From assembly GCA_035771175.1 (NCBI GenBank), contig CM069597.1:12187001-12251000 (forward strand): a DNA stretch of 64,000 nt, written 5' to 3'. The translations under genes were made by a program, and so were the position numbers. Position 1 is the first letter of the stretch. The number at the start of each line of letters is the position of its first letter. Source of the stretch: Paratinospora sagittata (Eukaryota > Streptophyta > Magnoliopsida > Ranunculales > Menispermaceae). Shown piece after piece: positions 32,934-43,830 of the stretch. The notes under the pieces were generated by a model. That model was given only the letters and a program-made list of their open reading frames with translations, ran no database searches and was not told the DNA's origin.

Positions 32934-33225
32934 ACAAATAAGCCTGCCTTTCTATTATACTACAAGTCACAGGAAAGCAACCCAAACTTCATTTTAACTT
33001 ATCAATTGTATATGGGACAACAACATAAGGGATAAATCAAATGTGACAATTGAAATTGGAGGTAAGGCTCTTATATGATCATTAAAGAACCCATGAAACA
33101 ACCATGTCATCTATTGTGGTTTGCGTTTTTCAAGAGTCTTGTTTGTAGATAGTACCAAACCAATGACTCTTTGACAGACTTGTTTGTAAGATAAAAATAT
33201 ACACAATTGGCAGAGGCAGACATTA

Positions 33226-33400
33226 GGGGTGAAAGCGGGTTGGGTTGGGCCGAGTTTTGGCCCAAAGACCCACTCGATCCGCTATGGTTTGGTGGTATCA
33301 AATTAGGCATGATGCCACCCATCCTCTAAATTTTGGGGGGCCCGGCCCGATCTGACATTTGGTCGGATTGGGCCGGGTCGGTTGGGCCACCCCATACTAG
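33226..33400. repeat. Second CGGGT-type MITE relic
   Basis: 'taggggtgaaagcgggttgg' matches the terminus of the hAT-like MITE at 7784, followed by GGGTTGGGCC repeats and inverted 'ggcccgatctgac' words. The opposite terminus (CACCCCTA) is only approximate, so it is degenerate or truncated. Confidence 0.6.
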
Positions 33401-34137
33401 CCCAATTACAAAAAAAAAATAAAAAATAACAAATTAAAACATAGAAAATTAAAGTGATAAAAATCTAAAAACTAAAATATTCATAAAATAGAAACACAAA
33501 AATCAAAAATCAAAAATCAAACACGTAAAAAAAATCATATACATATGTAAATATATACACATATACATATATATGTAAAAATATTATTTTCATGGGGCCT
33601 CCTTGCTAAGCATAGAGTCCCCATTTCCATGGGCCTCTTTGCTAAGCCAAAAAGACTTGAGTGAGAATGAAGTGGGAAAGAAGGGTGTTTTATAGGGAGA
33701 GAGCTCACCCCCTCCCCCAAAAGTTTCAATGCGGGACTAAACTATTGAATGGACAAATTTATGAAAATTAGGATCATTTCTCTGAAAAATCTATTTACTT
33801 GAATGGACTAAACTATTGAATGGATTTTAGTATTGATGGAATTATATCTCACACAGTCAAAAGACTTTTTCAACTATTTGCATGTTGGAGTTGATGAAAA
33901 TAATGGGCTAAGTTATTCCATGATATCTCTTTTTTTTTTCCTTACCCCTCTTATGGCGTGTCTAACTATATATGTATCTTTTAGCAAAACAATAAACTTT
34001 ATAAAATACTTATCCAAGAGAAGTTTGGTAATTAGCCTAGGCTAGGCGTTCTAGGCTAAAAAAAAAAAGCTATTTTTTTTTGTTAATCTTAAAGGTTATC
34101 ATCAATATGTCAATCAAATAATATTCTACTTTAGTAA
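33401..34137. other. AT-rich DNA upstream of the Tekay-like element
   Basis: A-rich repeats ('aaaaatcaaaaatc'), TATATG microsatellite-like runs (33540-33580) and a short plus-strand ORF (33833-34045) without recognised relatives. Confidence 0.4.
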
Positions 34138-34414
34138 CCTCATGTAATACCCTAGGTTTGCACAAAAAAAAAAAATCAGAACCAAAACATTTGAAATACT
34201 TGCAAAATTTTATACTTATTATATAAACATTCTAACCTTGTTTTTCACACCATGGTCAAAACGAGGCACATAAGATTCTTTGATTCCTCAACAAAAAACC
34301 TTACACTATACTTAGAAACATAGGTGGTTTTTTAATGCAGTACTCTCGAAATTGTTGCTGAGAATATCATAACATTATACTTGGCTACAGTTTCCTTAAT
34401 CATGGTTTTATTTT

Positions 34415-35800
34415 CTCCTTGCCAGTGAGAAAATACAAATCAGGAATAGAGGAAGGCCACGTATTGTCCGTCCAGCAGAAGAGGCACCTCCTGAGATTCA
34501 GAACCAGGAACCGCCACCTCCTCCGACAGCACAGGCCACACCCGACACTGCCACTAGGTCTGGGCAGGCAGTGCCACCCCAACCCACACCCTTTGCCATG
34601 CCTTCGAGTATGGAAGTCTTTTTCGCTGAATTTATCGAGGGGATGCAAGTAACTGTACAGACGACCGTTCGTGAGACCGCGGCCAATCAGGTTGTCACTA
34701 TACAGGCACCTGTGAGATCTGGGTCGGAGACTCAAACCGACCAGATTACGAAGTACAAGAGGTTACAACCTCTTACTTTTGCTGGCACCATTGATGCTGA
34801 AGAGCTGCAGAAATGGCTAGATGAGTCAAAGAAGGCTCTCGACCCAATGAGAGTCGATGAGACTCGAAAGATTCCACTTGCGACCTACCAACTTATTGGT
34901 AGAGCAAATACATGGTGGATAACAGTAAAGGAGGACCCAAGGGTCAACACTAGGGACATGACTTGGCAACAGTTTGAGTCACTGTTTATTGATGAATATT
35001 TCCCCGGCGCTGTGAAGAGGCAGAAGCGCTAGGAGTTCGCCAAACTATACCTAGGCGGCATGATAGTCAGGGAGTACGCTGGCAAGTTTAAAAAATTATC
35101 GGTCTACTCTTTCTCCACCATCTCAACGGAGCAAGATAAGACCGAGAAATTCTACAATGGCCTTCGCCCTGACATTCGACAAGCCTTGTCGATCTTGGAT
35201 CTCAAGATTTACAAGGAGGTTGTTGATAAGGCCATGAGCTTTGAGCATGAGAAGATTGCGTAGGAGGAGAAATTGAATAAGGGAAAACGGCTTGCAACGT
35301 TCTCCCAACAGGGCTCACAGCAGGGCAACAAGAAGAAGCCCTACTATAATCAAAACTCAGCCCTCCCAACCCCTGTTAAGAAGAATGAGGCCACGACACC
35401 TGCGGCTGAACAATCTAACCCTGGCCATCAGGATTTTGGCAATCATGGCCGCGGACGCCGAAATGGCAGCGGTGGCGGTCGAAACGACAATGGCAGAGGT
35501 GGTGGTTAGCACCACAATCAGCATGGCCAACAGAACCATTAGCATCAGAGGCTGACATGTTACAACTGCGGCCAATAGGGCCATGTAACAAATGTCTGTC
35601 CGCACCCACAACAACCTATTCCTGTTGTTTCAGTCCAACAAGCACCATCGGCTGCTAATGCCCAACCCAGGTAGAACCAGCAGAACTAGAGGCAACAGAA
35701 CCAGGGCAGAGCATTTGCTATCGCTCAACAACCCCTCCCAGACAACAATGTAGTCGAAGGTACATTTCCCTTGTTTAATACAAATGTATTATCTTGTTCA
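34415..35800 (+). pseudogene. Tekay-like gag
   Basis: N-terminal Arg/Pro-rich part ('RNRGRPRIVRPAEE'), the gag core ('WWITVKEDPRVNTRDMTWQQ', then FESLFIDEYFPG), and a Gly/Arg/Asn/Gln-rich tail with a CCHC knuckle CYNCGQ-stop-GHVTNVC near 35560. At least six in-frame TAG codons occur, mostly where Gln is expected (35030, 35262, 35507, 35539, 35577, 35671 and neighbours). The usual start ATG is not visible. Confidence 0.85.
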
Positions 35801-38800
35801 ATTCGGGTGCTACGCATTTTTTATATCGTGAGCTTTGAATGGCAGAACAAATAACATATGCAAATCTTTTTGTGAGGGACATTGAAGACTTCGACATCAT
35901 CCTCGGCATGGACTGGCTCGCACCACTAAATGCAAAGATTGATTCTATGAAGAAGCAAATTCAGTTAATCTTGCCCACGGAGGAGTTTGTCAAGATTCAG
36001 GGAACAAAGAAATGGATACACAACTCGACTGTTGCACTTCTCAAAGCACAGCTTCGAGCTCTATCCCTTGGTGATGAAAATGAATCACCAGCACTTTACC
36101 CTCTGGAAGTACACGATGTCCCGGTAATATCTAAATTCCCAATAGTTTTTCTAAACGACCTTCTTGGTCTACCTCCGGTTAAGGAATTCAATTTTGAAAT
36201 CAATCTCATACCTGGGACCAGGCCTATCTCAATTCCACCATACAGAATGTCAAATGTCGAGTTGGTCAAATTGGACAAACAACTGTAGGAATTAGAGCGT
36301 AATGGCTTCATCAGAAAAAGTTCATCACCCTGGGGCGCTCCAGTTCTGTTTGTTCGCAAAAAGGATGGTTCGTTACGACTTTGCATCGACTATCGCAAGC
36401 TGAATAACGTCACCATTAAGAACAAATACTCGTTGCCCAGGATCGATGACTTGTTCGACCAACTTAGAGATGCCAAATACTTCTCTAAGATTGATTTACG
36501 ATCCGGTTATCACCAACTCCGGATCCGAGAGTCGGACATTACCAAGACGGCATTCAGAACTCGGTACGATCACTACAAGTTCTTGGTCATGCCGTTTGGT
36601 CTAACAAATGCACCTGCTGCATTCATGGATTTGATGAACCGTATCTTCAGGTTATACTTAGACCGATTTGTCGTGGTTTTTTTGGACGATATCTTGATAT
36701 ATTCCTCAACCGAAGTAGACCATTAGATACATCAGAAGATAGTCCTCCAGACCTTGAAAAGCCACCAGTTGTATGCAAAGTTGAGTAAGTGCGAATTTTG
36801 GGCGAAGCGAGTTCAATTCCTAGGCCATGTGGTTTCAGGCAATGACATTGAGGTCGATCCTTCTAAGGTTGAAGCGATTTTAAACTGGAAGCAGCCTACC
36901 AGTTTTACTCAAATTAGGAGTTTTCTTGCTTTGGCTGGCTATTACAGACGCTTCATCAAGGACTTCTTAAAGATTGTTAAACCTATGACCAAACTCACTC
37001 GGAAAGACGTGCGATTCATCTGGAATCCCGCCTGTGAAACATCATATCAGGAATTGAAGAAGCGTCTCACGACGGCACCAGTACTAATCACTCCAAGAAA
37101 TGCACTTGGATTTTTACTATACACCGACGCCTCTCTCTAAGGCTTAGGTGTCGTACTAATGCAAGAAGGCCAAGTTGTCGCATATGCCTCGAGGCAACGG
37201 AAGATTCATGAGGGTAATTACCCAATACATGACTTAGAACTTACAGTTGTCGTATTTGCACTTAAGTTATGGCGTCATTACCTATACGGTGAACGGTTTG
37301 AGGTCTTCTCGGATCACAAGAGTCTTTAGTACATCTACACCCAGAGAGACCTAAACCTCCGCCAAAGACAATGGTTGGAATTCTTGAAAGATTATGACTT
37401 TCAACTCCAGTACCATCTCGGTAAGGCCAATGTTGTGGCTGATGCCCTTAGTAGAAAATCTTATGTTGCTTCAACTCTTAACTTCGAAATGGGGAAGTTG
37501 GCTACAGAGATGGAGAATTTTAACTTAGAACTGATCGAGGAGGGAGCAAGATCACGACTTTCTCAATTATCAGCCAACTCTGAGCTGGTTCGAAAGATTT
37601 CAGTAGCTCAAGCCAACGACCTTATGTTAATGGAGAAACGAGAACTTCTACTCAACGGACAAGACGTTCCTCACTGGTCGGTCTCTGAAGACGGGGTCGT
37701 TTTCTATAAAAAAAATGTCTCTGTCTACCGAACGATCCTGAGGTTCGGAAAGAAGTGCTCACTAAGATGCACTGTTCGAGGTTCGCTATGCATCCTGGGG
37801 GTGACAAGATGTACAAGGATGTCAAGCTACAATTCTGGCTTTCTGGAATGAAGAAGGTGATTGCACACTTCGTTGCTCGATGTCTCGTTTGCCAGCAAGT
37901 TAAGGCAGAACGAAGACTTCCCTCTGGACTCCTCCAGTTGTTACTTATTGGAGAATGGAAGTGGAAAAACATCGCAATGGATTTTGTTACGGCCTTGCCT
38001 CGAAATAATAAAGGGTAAGATGCTATCTGGGTTATCATTGATAGACTTACAAAGTCTGCACACTTCTTGCCAATAAAGTTCATGGATAACCACGCCAAGC
38101 TTGTCGAACTATATGAAAGAGAGATCGTACGCCTTCATGGCATACTACTCACGATCGTCTCTGATCGAGACCCTCGATTCACATCAAAGTTTTGGCAAAG
38201 CTTCCAGAGTAGAATGGGCTCTACGATCACCATGAGCACATCCTTTCATCCTCAGACTGATGGACAGTCAGAGCTTCTTATCCAAATCTTAGAAGACATG
38301 TTACGATGTTGCATTTTGAACTTTAACGATGGATGGGCAAAGTACTTACATTTAGCTGAGTTTGCATATAACAACAGCTACCAAACTAGTATCGGCATGG
38401 CACCGTACGAGGCTCTCTATGGTCGCCCTTGCAGATCTCCGATATGCTGGTTAGATATGGCAGATCGACCGCAGCTGGGCCCTGAACTAGTTCAAGAGAC
38501 TTCTAAGAAGATCACACTAGTAAAGGAACGACTTCGTGTTGCACAAAGTTGACAGAAGAGCTATGCTGACAAGCGGAGGCAGCCTCTAGAATTTGATAAG
38601 GGGGAACTTGATTTTTCTAAAAGTTCAGCCCACAAGAGGTGTCAAACGCTTTGGGATCAAAGGAAAGATCTCCCCACGGTATATCGGTCCATTTCAGATC
38701 ATTGAACGCATTGGAAAACTTGCTTATCGTATGTCCCTTCCATTGTCTATGTCTAAGGTTCATGACGTTTTTCACGTATCCATGCTTCGAAAGTATCGTC

Positions 38801-39027
38801 CTGATCCTTCACATATCATCCCTCTAATCGAGGTTCGGGTTGAGGAAGGAAATAGGTATCAGGAGAGAGCGATACAGATTTTGGATAGAAAAACTCAAGA
38901 ACTAAGGCGACGTAGCATACCACTTGTGAAGGTGCTCTAGGATCACCACGGAGTAGATGAAGCAACTTGGGAACTAGAAGCAACAATTAAACAAAAATAC
39001 CCTGAATTGTTTTCTAGTAATAACTAA
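35801..39027 (+). pseudogene. Tekay-like pol (PR-RT-RH-IN-chromodomain)
   Basis: Protease: LFNSGATHF near 35790, where the catalytic Asp of the family's D-S-G is Asn. RT: '[20 protein letters not shown]' (36325), '[20 protein letters not shown]' and FLDDILIYS (36685). RNaseH: 'TDASL' then a stop then '[10 protein letters not shown]', and SDHKSL-stop-YIYTQ (37310). Integrase: zinc finger with HFVARCLVCQQVK (37868) and core 'WKNIAMDFVTALPRNN', 'DRLTKSAHFLPIKF', 'YNNSYQTSIGMAPYEALYGR'. C-terminal chromodomain: VKVL-stop-DHHG.DEATWELEA near 38930-38990. A frameshift lies near 37775. Stops at 36286, 36724, 37138, 37327, 38017, 38550 and 38938. Confidence 0.92.
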
Positions 39028-39117
39028 TGATGTGATACATTGTACTATTTCACTTATCAATAAAATGATGGAACTTTGTTTACAAATGTCTTAATACATC
39101 GTTTCACTTGAATAACT

Positions 39118-39588
39118 ATGCAGATGTCTGAAAATAATATCAATGGATATAGTGATGCACACACACAGTGGCCTCCTTGGCAACTTGTGGCGACTCCTCC
39201 AGGATCAGAGTCAAGTCACAACTACTTTGCATCACCAACTCCATCGCCACATAGACAGCGATCCTTATCGCCAGAGCGTGCATGGCTTTTTCGTAACAAT
39301 TTTGCCCAAAACAATCCCGTGCCCTCATCTTGGCAGGACCTTCTACCAAAATTGTCAGGCGGCCGGATTCGAGCAACAGTACGAAAAAGCATCCCACCGC
39401 TCAACCTACCTCCCCTCAAACGATGTAACCAGCGCCTTACACCACCATCTGTTAAGCAAAGGCTGGAATCTTCTAAGGACGAGTCTGATTCCATTTGCTC
39501 TCCATGGTTTCATGATGTTGAGGATTCCACCGGCCACAGTGTCATTCAGGGACCATACAGGCACTACCCTGAACTAGCAAAACGATGA
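39118..39588 (+). CDS. Extra ORF between pol and 3' LTR of the Tekay-like element
   Basis: A 156-residue frame starts MQMSENNINGYSDAHTQWP at 39118 and ends 'GPYRHYPELAKR' at 39588, downstream of the pol stop and upstream of the polypurine tract. It is hydrophilic and rich in Ser, Pro and Arg ('ASPTPSPHRQRSLSPERAWL'), with an aromatic C-terminal block (SICSPWFHDVEDSTGHS). No membrane segment, signal peptide or known domain is seen. The second copy (45701-45207, minus) is colinear over the full length with few differences. The last part of this copy is frameshifted: 'caaaacgatgac' here against 'gctaacgatgac' there, where the other copy continues to …HDYLD. This is inferred to be an accessory TE protein, possibly disordered; function unknown. 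Confidence 0.7.
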   Translation: MQMSENNINGYSDAHTQWPPWQLVATPPGSESSHNYFASPTPSPHRQRSLSPERAWLFRNNFAQNNPVPSSWQDLLPKLSGGRIRATVRKSIPPLNLPPLKRCNQRLTPPSVKQRLESSKDESDSICSPWFHDVEDSTGHSVIQGPYRHYPELAKR

Positions 39589-39651
39589 CACCTGCAGTGA
39601 ATCTCGAGCAGATAACCATCATGACTACTTGAACTGATTAAGGGGGTAGAG

Positions 39652-41076
39652 TGTAATACCCTAGGTTTGCACAAAAATAAATAAAAATAAATAAATAAAT
39701 AAATAAATAATTGTTCGGGCACCTACCCGGACGTTCGGGCGCTTGCTCGAACGTTCACGCGCCAAATATTCTATATAAACAACCATCCCCCTCCTCATTT
39801 CTCACACAAAAATCACTCCTCCTTGTGATTTTCCTTCTCTTTTTCACTCATTTTGAGTTTTTGTCTTCTCTTTTGAGACTCTCTGTACGGAGCAACGCGG
39901 TTCTGCCCGGGGGAAGGCTCCAGCTTTCAAAGGAGTTTTTATCTGAAGGTGGGGAACGAAACATAGGTTTGCGTGTTTTATAACTTTTATTAAAGTTTAC
40001 ATTCATTTATCATCATGTCTACTATTTATTTACACTGCATTATTGCGTATAAATGTTCATATTGTCATACTTATGTCTGTATATTTGGAGTTCAAATATT
40101 ACACTATTGTTATGCTGGATTAGTCGTCAATCTGGCTCAACCAGACTCAATCTTATCCTCAGTAACTTTAAATAGTGAACGGGAGGCAGCGTGCTGCTCT
40201 AGGTGATTGGTATTTAAGCAGACCTCGTGTCTCCCCTCTCAACTGAAGACTGATTTGGTTGGTCTTATTTGAAAGCTATCAGCTTATACAAGTATTACTG
40301 AATGTCCTAACCTTACACGTAGTGATACCGACCCTGATAAGGATCACCAGACGTTGCCAAATTCTGTCTAAATGTTAAGTAAAGACCGGACCAGTTCATG
40401 CAGACCAGTTCATGCATTGGCATCATACATATCACTACCTAGGGACGTATGTGGTTTATGATTCATAGAATAGTTAGAAGCGATGCTCGCTATTCATTAT
40501 ATTTCTCTGGAGAAGGACGTACAATGAGAACCTGGCTACTCCTGGGGAGGGACATCTGTACGTGAATCCAGAGCGTCGTTCCTGAGGAGAGACGTACAAT
40601 GAGAACCCGACTATTCCTGGGGAGGGACATCTGTACGTGAACTTAGGCGATGTACAGTCATTAAACCAATACGAGACGGTGTCACGCATACATACATATT
40701 GAATTAATTATGATGCTCTGATGTGTATTTAAGATATTTGATTATGAAGTTTGCTTTATTAATTGTTATATTCACGAACTATTTTACCCGCTAAGCGTGT
40801 AGCTCACCCCATTGTTATCCAATTTTTCATAGGAGATTAGGGTGGACTGGGTGCAGGTTTTTGGATCCATATTTTGTACCCCTTTATATTATTCATTGGG
40901 AATTTTTGGGAGAATGTTCCCTTAACCATTTCATGTACAAATATATTCTGAAATTAATGAAATCAGACTTGTACTTAATCGTGCTTCCGCGGATACTCTG
41001 TATATCGTTACAATGCATTCGCGCCCCCGTCAGTGAGTGTCCCACCGGTTTAGGCGCGTCCGGACGGGGTGTGACA
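39652..41076 (+). repeat. 3' LTR of Tekay-like element (1,425 bp)
   Basis: TGTAATACCC…GGTGTGACA. Near its start a GC-rich imperfect palindrome block ('ttgttcgggcacctacccgg', 'acgttcgggcgcttgctcga') precedes a probable TATA box ('tatataaac', about 39772) and a pyrimidine-rich leader, suggesting the element promoter. An internal tandem duplication of about 77 bp lies at 40500-40645. Homologous LTRs: 43831-45172 (-) and 60054-60505 (+, truncated). Confidence 0.92.
40500..40645 (+). repeat. Two-copy ~77-bp tandem repeat inside the LTR
   Basis: The unit 'gagaaggacgtacaatgaga' through 'gggagggacatctgtacgtg' occurs twice (40507- and 40585-). The same two-unit structure is present in the minus-strand LTR at 44245-44385, so it predates separation of the two copies. 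Confidence 0.85.
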
Positions 41077-41156
41077 CCTCAAATATTTTTAGAGATTGAT
41101 AATATAGTGACAAAAAAGTCACCATAATTTTCTTCAAAACCCAAAAGTTATAGGAA

Positions 41157-41332
41157 ATATATATATATATATATATATACAAGATCCCATTTTCACTCAT
41201 CTTCACGGCTCAAAGGCATTAATTCGATCCTGTTATAAAAATTTCTCTCCCTCCCTTCTAAGTCATATTTCATATTTGTTGGATATATAGACTTATTCAA
41301 TATTTAATAAATCTTAAAGTGATCACAAAAGC

Positions 41333-41363
<31 letters not shown>

Positions 41364-41697
41364 CAAGATCCCATTTTCTCTCATCTTCACGGCTCAAAGG
41401 CATTAATTCGATCCTGTTATAAAAATTTCTCTCCCTCCCTTCTAAGTCATATTTCATATTTGTTGGATATATAGACTTATTCAATATTTAATAAATCTTA
41501 AAGTGATCACAAAAGCAATTATATATATATATATATATACAAGATCCCATTTTCTCTCATCTTCACGGCTCAAAGGCATTAATTCGATCCTGTTATAAAA
41601 ATTTCTCCCCCTCCCTTCTAAGTCATATTTCATATTTGTTGGATATATAGACTTATTCAATATTTAATAAATCTTAAAGTGATCACAAAAGCAATTA
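41157..41697. repeat. Three-copy tandem repeat, ~182-bp unit
   Basis: Each unit starts with an (AT)n tract, then 'acaagatcccattttc', 'ctcatcttcacggctcaaag', 'cattaattcgatcctgttat' and ends 'aagtgatcacaaaagcaatt'. Copies at about 41157-41336, 41337-41520 and 41521-41697 are nearly identical apart from AT-tract length and single-base changes, so the amplification is recent. Confidence 0.93.
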
Positions 41698-41734
41698 TAT
41701 ATTTTACATCTTTATACTTAAATTCATATAATCT

Positions 41735-42130
41735 TTTAAGTGGGATGACATTGACTAGTTTTGACTCATATCACAATAATATAATTAAAGTTAGGTATAA
41801 CATTTGTGTTAAAATTAGTCTATTCTTTTTTTTTTTTATGAAAAGAAAATTAGACTATTCTAATAAAATATTAGTTTCTGTTTGCATTTATATAATCTTT
41901 CAAGTGACCACTATGACATTGATTAGATTTTACTCATGTCACAATAGTATAGTTAAAGTTGGGTATAATATGTGTTAAAATTAGTTTATTCTTAACAAAA
42001 ATTTGTTTATATTTGCATTCACATAATCTTTCAAGTGACCATTTATGACATTAATTAGTTTTGACTCATATCTCAATAATATAATTAAAGTTGGGTATGA
42101 TATATTCGTCAAAGTTAGTCAAAAATGGGT
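41735..42130. repeat. Three degenerate ~125-bp direct repeats
   Basis: The shared order 'ataatctttcaagtgaccac', 'gacattgattag.tttgactc', 'aataatataattaaagttgg' occurs at about 41728-41850, 41890-42005 and 42025-42130, with clear divergence. It directly follows the younger 182-bp array. Confidence 0.75.
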
Positions 42131-42477
42131 TTTCTACTATTTCTTTCTATAACAATCTTGATAATTTACAAGGCAAGGTTTGATTATGAATGTATAAGAA
42201 GCAACATGTATTAGACATATGTAATAAGATTGTTGATTATATAATTTTCCAAATTAAGAATAATTTCTAAAAATATAAAATCCAACTTTTATATATCTAT
42301 ATGCTAGTATGATATAATAACAAAGATATAATTAGAGTTAATATAATAATTTCAAGAACTTTTAACAAATCACACTATATATGTTATGATAAATGCATAT
42401 TATAAAACCATAATTGTCAATCTATGCATATTATAAAATATAAATCATAAATTGTTAGAGTTTGACAAGAACTTTTA

Positions 42478-42528
42478 GTCCCACATTGAAAAAAGGAGAA
42501 GGAAAGAAGTCACTCTCCCTCTATAAAT
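42478..42528 (+). promoter_or_regulatory. snRNA-type promoter-like module (USE + TATA)
   Basis: 'gtcccacattg' (42478-42488) matches 10 of 11 bases of the plant upstream sequence element RTCCCACATCG, and 'tataaat' (42522-42528) follows after 33 bp, the spacing used by Pol II snRNA promoters. No U1, U2, U4 or U5 sequence follows, so it is either an orphan promoter or a repeat-family motif. Degenerate copies lie near 43573 and 43651-43700. Confidence 0.45.
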
Positions 42529-42599
42529 GCCCTCTTCACTCTCAACTCTTTCACAAGTATACACTTCATTTGTGATATAAATAAATGTATAACTATAGT

Positions 42600-43560
42600 A
42601 TAGTACTAAAGTGTGTATACATATGTTAATTCATATTATAATATAATTATACATATGATGTTATATATATATATATATGAAGTGTATATACATATTTTAA
42701 TTCACAAGTATACACTTCACATATGGTATAAATAAATGTATAACCATATATTAGTACAAAAGTGTGTATACATATGTTAATTCACATTTATATATTATAG
42801 CATTATAATATATAATTATGTTATAACTATAATAAGTATACATAATAACAAAATGTACACATATAACATATGTTTATAGTATATAACTAATGTGTATATA
42901 TATATATATATGTATGTATAATATAATGTTACAGAACATATAGTTACATAATATATAATGTTATATTTGTATCTATATGTTTTATAATGTTACAAAACAT
43001 ATAGTTACATAATATATTCACACATTGACACACTCACATATATGCATATAAAATATTGCATAGTTATTACTTATTTTACATACATATACACCATATAATA
43101 TATGACTAAGCATATTATAACCACTAAAAGGTATATACACATAATCAATATAATGATAATAATCTATAAATTCTTACTTAAATGAACCCTCTTTGATTAG
43201 TGGTTCACCAAATATTTTCTACTTATAATTAAATGTATAATTATCAAAATAACTAATAATTAGTGCTTTTAAGCTACAAAATTTGAAAAATACATATTTT
43301 TTTAAAAAATGGGACAATAGTACCCATCTTATAATTGAATACATATCCCTTTATAATTTTATATTTTTTCAAATGGCACCAATATTAGTTTTATATAATT
43401 AGAGAACATGCTTACCCAAAAAAGAAAATTAATAACAAATTCAATTGTATATGTCATGATTTATGCGTAGAAAGTTAGAAATAGAATAGATATTAAATTG
43501 TCAATTTAATTCATTACGATATATTTACATCCACAATTTAAAACTTGAATGAAGGGAGAA
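42600..43560. repeat. AT-rich block with repeated TATACA-type motifs
   Basis: Repeated words such as 'agtgtgtatacatatgttaa' (42607 and 42758), 'acaagtatacacttca' (42551 and 42703) and 'ttacaaaacatatagttaca' (42930 and 42981) indicate local duplications. No coding content. Confidence 0.6.
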
Positions 43561-43650
43561 ATATTTTATTTTAATCCTACATTAGAAGAAGAGAGGGAGG
43601 AGACAACAGAGAGACACTTCTCCTTTTAAAATTGTTTCTCTCATCTTTTA

Positions 43651-43700
43651 GTCCTACGTGGAAAGAAGAAGACAAAGGCAATCTACTTTCCCTATATAAA
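43651..43700 (+). promoter_or_regulatory. Second, degenerate USE + TATA module
   Basis: 'gtcctacgtgg' (43651-43661) and 'tatataaa' (43693-43700) lie 31 bp apart, inside a purine-rich stretch resembling that at 42478. Another decayed copy ('aatcctacatta' then 'gaagaagagagggagg') starts at 43573. Weak individually; listed because the architecture recurs. Confidence 0.3.
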
Positions 43701-43830
43701 TTGGTCTAGTCCTTTTACATCTTCCCTCATTCTAACTCAACAACTCAAGAAAAGTAGTTGAGGGTTTTAGGTCTTCTTAATAGAAGACCTTATACATGAT
43801 GAATTTTTTTAGTACATATATATAGTATTA

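Larger units (their letters stand above)
34143..41076 (+). mobile_element. Tekay-like Ty3/gypsy element with 5-bp target duplication
   Basis: The element begins TGTAATACCCTAGG at 34143 and ends GGGGTGTGACA at 41076. It is flanked by identical 'cctca' at 34138-34142 and 41077-41081, so the outer borders are original. Order: 27-bp stub of the 5' LTR, 240 bp of unrelated DNA, gag, protease, RT, RNaseH, integrase, chromodomain, an extra ORF, polypurine tract 'aagggggtagag' (39640-39651) and the 3' LTR. RT and integrase wording ('[20 protein letters not shown]', 'DRLTKSAHFLP') fits the Tekay/Del chromovirus lineage. It is dead because of many stops (see findings). A minus-strand relative lies at 43831-46122 and a third LTR at 60054. 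Confidence 0.93.

Noticed and set aside
35273..35614. Gly/Arg/Asn-rich ORFs as host glycine-rich proteins
   Set aside because: They are the nucleic-acid-binding tail of the gypsy gag in several frames, followed by its CCHC knuckle.
40500..40645. CRISPR-like or regulatory repeat array
   Set aside because: Only two ~77-bp units, present in both LTR copies and in a eukaryotic genome; a simple tandem duplication.
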